A DNA stretch of 10,589 nt from an uncultured Leptolyngbya sp. (GTDB taxonomy: Bacteria > Cyanobacteriota > Cyanobacteriia > Phormidesmidales > Phormidesmidaceae): the NCBI GenBank assembly GCA_937899365.1, contig CALBPH010000376.1:1-10589 (forward strand), read 5' to 3'. This document shows positions 7,578-10,589 of the stretch, piece after piece. A program made the translations under genes and the position numbers. How positions within the stretch are numbered: the first letter of the stretch is position 1; the number at the start of each line of letters is the position of its first letter. The notes beneath the pieces are model-generated. The model was not told the origin of the DNA, did not search any database, and saw nothing but the letters and a program-made list of their open reading frames with translations.

Positions 7578-7619
7578 ACTGGCACCTGAATGACTTTTGT
7601 CATTCAGGTGCCAGTTTTT
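7578..7619 (+). terminator. Strong intrinsic terminator after the lipoprotein gene
   Basis: Perfect 17-bp stem: ACTGGCACCTGAATGAC (7578-7594) and GTCATTCAGGTGCCAGT (7599-7615), tetraloop TTTT, followed by a T-run (7615-7619). It lies 49 bp past the lipoprotein stop codon. It is a textbook Rho-independent terminator for plus-strand transcription. Confidence 0.93.
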
Positions 7620-7683
7620 AGGCAGTCAGACGCGGGTGTATGGCGGTCTAAAAACTTAAGCTATCTCTATTCTTTTTTCCCTG

Positions 7684-7711
7684 TTGCGGGTACGTACAGA
7701 TTCTTTAATAT
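7684..7711 (+). promoter_or_regulatory. Possible sigma70-type promoter
   Basis: TTGCGG (7684-7689) and TAATAT (7706-7711) are separated by 16 bp, downstream of the terminator and upstream of the membrane-protein gene on the same strand. The match is moderate and the start codon is about 250 bp away, so this is a weak call. Confidence 0.25.
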
Positions 7712-7764
7712 GTGATAAAGTTGTATCAATCTTTCCGATTAAAGAGAGTGACTGTTTAGGGAAA

Positions 7765-7809
7765 ATGTCAGCCACGTGGCAGCGGTGGTGGGTATTGGCG
7801 ATTTTCTAG
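7765..7809 (+). CDS. Tiny Trp-rich ORF, possible gene remnant or leader
   Basis: ATG 7765 to TAG 7807 encodes MSATWQRWWVLAIF, 14 residues with three Trp. AGGGA lies only 3 nt before the ATG, close for a Shine-Dalgarno. The composition resembles the start of a polytopic membrane protein, so this could be the stump of a disrupted gene; the MITE-like element begins 14 bp later at 7824. A chance ORF is equally possible. Confidence 0.2.
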   Translation: MSATWQRWWVLAIF

Positions 7810-7823
7810 AAATGCTAAAAAGT

Positions 7824-7927
7824 GCTGTTGCTTATTTAGGAAGTCTATCTATTTGTTAGAGATACTGTGGTCAGTATCTGGCAGATAGGGTCATGCAGAT
7901 AGAGTCATCCTGAAGCTAGGCAACGCC
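7824..7927 (+). mobile_element. MITE-like element, copy 2
   Basis: Left end GCTGTTGCTTATTTAG (7824-7839) matches the left end of copy 1 at 14 of 16 positions; the right end finishes GGCAACGCC at 7927. Interior blocks 7869-7896 and 7901-7927 match copy 1 as described there. It also contains a hairpin, AGATACTG/CAGTATCT with a 4-nt loop (7860-7879), and a 14-bp tandem duplication (7881-7894, 7895-7908; one mismatch). It is non-coding and has the same orientation as copy 1, so the two bracket the lipoprotein gene as direct repeats. It ends 40 bp before the membrane-protein start codon. Confidence 0.6.
7881..7908 (+). repeat. 14-bp tandem duplication inside MITE-like copy 2
   Basis: GCAGATAGGGTCAT is followed directly by GCAGATAGAGTCAT. 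Copy 1 has only one unit here, so the duplication arose in this copy. Confidence 0.8.
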
Positions 7928-7967
7928 AAAAAAGTAAACATTATTAATAGAGAGAGTCAGTGGGGCA

Positions 7968-9698
7968 GTGATCTACTTTATTGTCATGTGGAGCATCTTA
8001 TTCATCCTTAGTTGGATGGTTGGCATTGCTATCATTATTAGGTTGCGCGCAGATTGTTTTGATCGAACTGGAGATCGACTCATAGCAGCGCTGTGGTTGG
8101 GGATTGTTCTGTTGGCTAATGGGCTGCTGCTAATCTCGCTGGGTCTACCCCTTTCTCCCGTAGTTGGCTTGGCTATTGCCATTGGGGTTAGTTTACTTCT
8201 TCTCAGTTGGTCTCCCGTAAGGGCAGAAATTCAGTCTCTCTGGACAGCAACGTCGCTGCCCGTAATGGCTATGGTTATTAGCTGTTCACTTCTGGCTGCG
8301 GTTTATATGACATCACAGGTGACCTGGTTTGATACAGGACTGAACCACATTGGGGCGACTCGCTGGCTCTCGGAATATGGTTCCGTTCCTCGATTGGCGC
8401 TACTAATCGATAATCTTGGATTTACCTCATCCTGGTTTGCCTTAGCCGCCCCCTTCAGTGTTAAGAGTATTGCCCCCCGCATCAGCGCCATGGTAAATGG
8501 CTTTGTGTTTCTGATATTTATCTGCCACGGGTTGCTTGCGCTTTGGTATTGGTGGGTGGGTAAAGCCAGAATAGCTGATAAATTTATGTTGATTTTTCTG
8601 GGGTTGGTGCTGCCAGCATTATTGTTTACTCCATTTATGTCAACTGTTTTGGTGTCTTCTTCACCCGATATTCCAGTGATATTTCTGACGGGAATTATGG
8701 CGTGGAGCATTTTGACACTGGTCAATAGGCCCGACGTTGAGAAAACGAACTTAAATAGTCGTTGGGATGCTTCGTTGATTCCTTTATTGCTAGCGTTAGG
8801 GGCTGTATCGATTAAACTTTCAGCCTTGCCGCTGTTGCCAATTGCCTTTTTATTTTATTGGCAGCGACACTTTTTAGATGTCCGTCGATTGTTAATTGGC
8901 AGTGGTCTATCTATATTACTGTTATCGCCCCTGATGATTGTCAGTGTCATGACCTCTGGGTGTCCTTTTTATCCGTCATCGGCTTTGTGTATGGACGTAC
9001 ACTGGCGAGTATCCACGGAGGTTGCCAGCCGAGCGATTGAGATTATCCGTATTTGGGATCACAACTTTGGGGATGTTCCACCTGGGGCAAATCGCTTCTT
9101 TCTGCAGTTCTGGGAATGGTTAAAATTTGCTCGCTTTAATGTGGTGATGCTGTTGCTACTGGTGATGTCTGCACTTGTTATGGTTCCTACATTTAGGGCT
9201 GCTAACAAACAGAGAGTTTATGGTACCCCATGGTTATTTGGCTGTAGCTTCATTGGGATGATATTTATCCTGATTCGTGCTCCCATGATTCGCTTTGGTT
9301 TGGGTTATTTTGTTATGGTTCCAGCCGTTGCAACGGCTGTTTTAGGCACGGCCTACCTGGCGAAATACCACTGGCAATTGCCCCAGTATTTTTCGAGGGG
9401 AACTATCTATCGGCCTCTGTCTAAATCAGTTTTTGTGGGTGTTGGTCTGATGGCAGCTCTGATCATTTTCCAGCCCGATATCCAATCTCGCCTGTTTCTG
9501 CCTCCGGCGATGCCAACAAATAAAATAGAGCCTAGACAATCCAATGATGTCAGGTTTGTTACTCCTGTCAGCGACGACAGCGTAAAGTGCTGGGCGGCGC
9601 CAATTCCCTGTACGCCCTATGGCAACCTGTCTATTCGACTACGTGACCCTTCCCAAGGGATAAAAGCTGGCTTTTTACCTGGGGAGGTATCTCCCTGA
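7968..9698 (+). CDS. Polytopic membrane protein, LIC_10190-like, possibly glycan-related
   Basis: A 576-residue integral membrane protein with roughly 12-13 hydrophobic segments (for example 1-24, 38-60, 62-80, 97-114, 174-196, 207-224, 306-328, 388-407, 442-463, 485-502). Long extramembrane loops lie at about 115-170 and 330-387, with a soluble tail from about 503. Recalled family hallmarks: loop motif FDTGLNHIGATRWLSEYG (121-138) followed by GFTSSWF (151-157), SGCPFYPS (330-337), and tail motif CWAAPIPCTPYGN (541-553). These resemble LIC_10190-type membrane proteins, often found near glycan genes; a GT-C-like glycosyltransferase role is inference only. GTG 7968 (reading MIYFI) is chosen because it fits the family's usual N-terminus; ATG 7986 is the alternative. 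The 3' end overlaps the convergent glycosyltransferase gene by 24 bp. Confidence 0.85.
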   Translation: MIYFIVMWSILFILSWMVGIAIIIRLRADCFDRTGDRLIAALWLGIVLLANGLLLISLGLPLSPVVGLAIAIGVSLLLLSWSPVRAEIQSLWTATSLPVMAMVISCSLLAAVYMTSQVTWFDTGLNHIGATRWLSEYGSVPRLALLIDNLGFTSSWFALAAPFSVKSIAPRISAMVNGFVFLIFICHGLLALWYWWVGKARIADKFMLIFLGLVLPALLFTPFMSTVLVSSSPDIPVIFLTGIMAWSILTLVNRPDVEKTNLNSRWDASLIPLLLALGAVSIKLSALPLLPIAFLFYWQRHFLDVRRLLIGSGLSILLLSPLMIVSVMTSGCPFYPSSALCMDVHWRVSTEVASRAIEIIRIWDHNFGDVPPGANRFFLQFWEWLKFARFNVVMLLLLVMSALVMVPTFRAANKQRVYGTPWLFGCSFIGMIFILIRAPMIRFGLGYFVMVPAVATAVLGTAYLAKYHWQLPQYFSRGTIYRPLSKSVFVGVGLMAALIIFQPDIQSRLFLPPAMPTNKIEPRQSNDVRFVTPVSDDSVKCWAAPIPCTPYGNLSIRLRDPSQGIKAGFLPGEVSP

Positions 9699-10589
9699 GA
9701 CGTTTGCCCTCATATAGGCTACTGGCCATTTACGTTTCTCCCAGGCAAAACCGGCTACATTGGCAACCTGCGATAGAAAAAACAGCCCTGAAAGTCTAAA
9801 AGCTCGCCCTCCCTGCTGTCGGGAGAATGGATACGTCAGCAGGCGCACATAGAACGATAGCGGCTCTACCCGTATTGGCTGAGATTCTCGTTGGCTACGA
9901 ACGGTGTGAAAATGGAACGCCCCTCGACCATAGTTAAAATGCTGTCGCCAGAAGGACGCGAGGGTAAGTTGGTGGGTATGGTTTAGCCGCATGGCAGGGG
10001 CATAGTGCATCGGTAGACCATGGTGTCGCCAGCGATCGCAAAATTCTCGGTCTTCGCCAGCGGCGAGGGGAAAGCGGGTGTCAAAGCCCCCTAGCTGCTG
10101 ATACAGAGCGCGGGGCATGGCGAAATTATTGGAGGCAAAAAAGGTGGCCTCCCCTTGTGTCTGGTTGTAATAGTCGTAAATGTAGTCGATTAGCAATTGG
10201 CTGGCGGTGGAATATACATTATCGGGTAGAGCGTTAACCGAATGCCCCCCAATCAGAGCATTTGGCACGTCAGCGACGGCGGTGTCTAGGGCCTTTAACC
10301 AGCCAGGGTCAGGTTGACAGTCATCATCGGTGAATATCAAATAATCACCTTGGGCCGCCGCTGCCCCAGTGTTCCGGGCACTGGCAGGACCGGCATTGTG
10401 CTGTTGAATAAAACGCAATGAAAGATCTGCTTCAAACTGCTCAGTGATCGAAGTGAGAGACATTTGGCTGCCATCATCGACGACAACGACCTCAAAACAA
10501 TCGCCGGGATAGTCTAAGTGGGTAAGGCTATGTAAACACTGCTTTAAATGCTGGGGGCGGTTGTAGGTGGGAATAATAACGGAGAATTT
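9675..10589 (-). CDS. Family 2 glycosyltransferase (5' end outside window)
   Basis: Transfers a sugar from a nucleotide-sugar donor to an unknown acceptor, probably for polysaccharide or glycolipid assembly at the inner membrane. Residues are counted from the first visible codon at 10589. Seen: N-terminal strand motif SVIIPTYNRP (3-12), VVVVDDGS (34-41), the QHNAGPASARN nucleotide-binding stretch (63-73), DXD-type TDDDC (87-91) and acceptor-side GED (178-180). A hydrophobic segment near 265-282 could anchor it to the membrane. The ATG at 10463 lies inside the GT-A fold, after DDGS, so it is internal; the true start lies only a few codons beyond the right edge, judging from the family. It is convergent with the membrane-protein gene. 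Family is sure; sugar and acceptor are unknown. Confidence 0.94.
   Translation of the reverse strand, partial: KFSVIIPTYNRPQHLKQCLHSLTHLDYPGDCFEVVVVDDGSQMSLTSITEQFEADLSLRFIQQHNAGPASARNTGAAAAQGDYLIFTDDDCQPDPGWLKALDTAVADVPNALIGGHSVNALPDNVYSTASQLLIDYIYDYYNQTQGEATFFASNNFAMPRALYQQLGGFDTRFPLAAGEDREFCDRWRHHGLPMHYAPAMRLNHTHQLTLASFWRQHFNYGRGAFHFHTVRSQRESQPIRVEPLSFYVRLLTYPFSRQQGGRAFRLSGLFFLSQVANVAGFAWEKRKWPVAYMRANVSGRYLPR

Noticed and set aside
7771..7780. GCCACGTGGC palindrome as an operator
   Set aside because: A single 10-bp palindrome falling inside a small ORF is weak evidence, and no related copy was seen in the window.
7765..7809. Trp attenuator leader peptide
   Set aside because: Three Trp codons are suggestive, but no tryptophan gene follows and no antiterminator/terminator pair is visible after it.
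1..10589. CRISPR array, tRNA or rRNA genes
   Set aside because: No regularly spaced repeats, and I saw no tRNA-like or rRNA-like sequence by eye.

Overview
The window looks like a chromosomal segment of a filamentous-type cyanobacterium. Three copies of the HIP1 octamer GCGATCGC (2120-2127, 5489-5496, 10032-10039) and a sensor kinase built from cyanobacteriochrome-type GAF domains both point there. No species can be named from sequence alone.

Layout. (1) 2-2191 (+): most of a P-type (P-II) cation ATPase; its N-terminus lies off the left edge. (2) 2192-2275: short convergent gap with a perfect 11-bp inverted repeat. (3) 2276-5677 (-): a soluble histidine kinase with five tandem GAF domains. 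Domains 1-3 carry the DXCF signature of two-cysteine cyanobacteriochromes, domain 4 looks like the red/green subtype, and domain 5 lacks the chromophore-cysteine segment. Its 5' end appears truncated: homology runs upstream of the only usable start (GTG) into an in-frame TAG. (4) 5716-6566: gene-poor debris with several inverted-repeat-end-like sequences, a very strong hairpin and one MITE-like element. (5) 6567-7529 (+): a cysteine-rich lipoprotein of unknown function, closed by a strong intrinsic terminator (7578-7619). (6) 7530-7967: a second, diverged copy of the MITE-like element and small repeats. (7) 7968-9698 (+): a large polytopic membrane protein resembling the LIC_10190-type family. 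(8) 9675-10589 (-): a family 2 glycosyltransferase whose 5' end runs off the right edge; its 3' end overlaps the membrane gene by 24 bp.

How they may work together. The last two genes fit a surface-polysaccharide or glycan locus, although they are convergent and so not one operon. The ATPase, photoreceptor kinase and lipoprotein show no obvious shared pathway. No response regulator lies in the window, so the kinase is an orphan here. The most distinctive object is the kinase: four GAF domains of cyanobacteriochrome type in one protein with a different cysteine complement in each subset, followed by a degenerate fifth. The repeat-rich stretch between kinase and membrane gene has the look of an insertion hotspot and may explain the loss of the kinase N-terminus.
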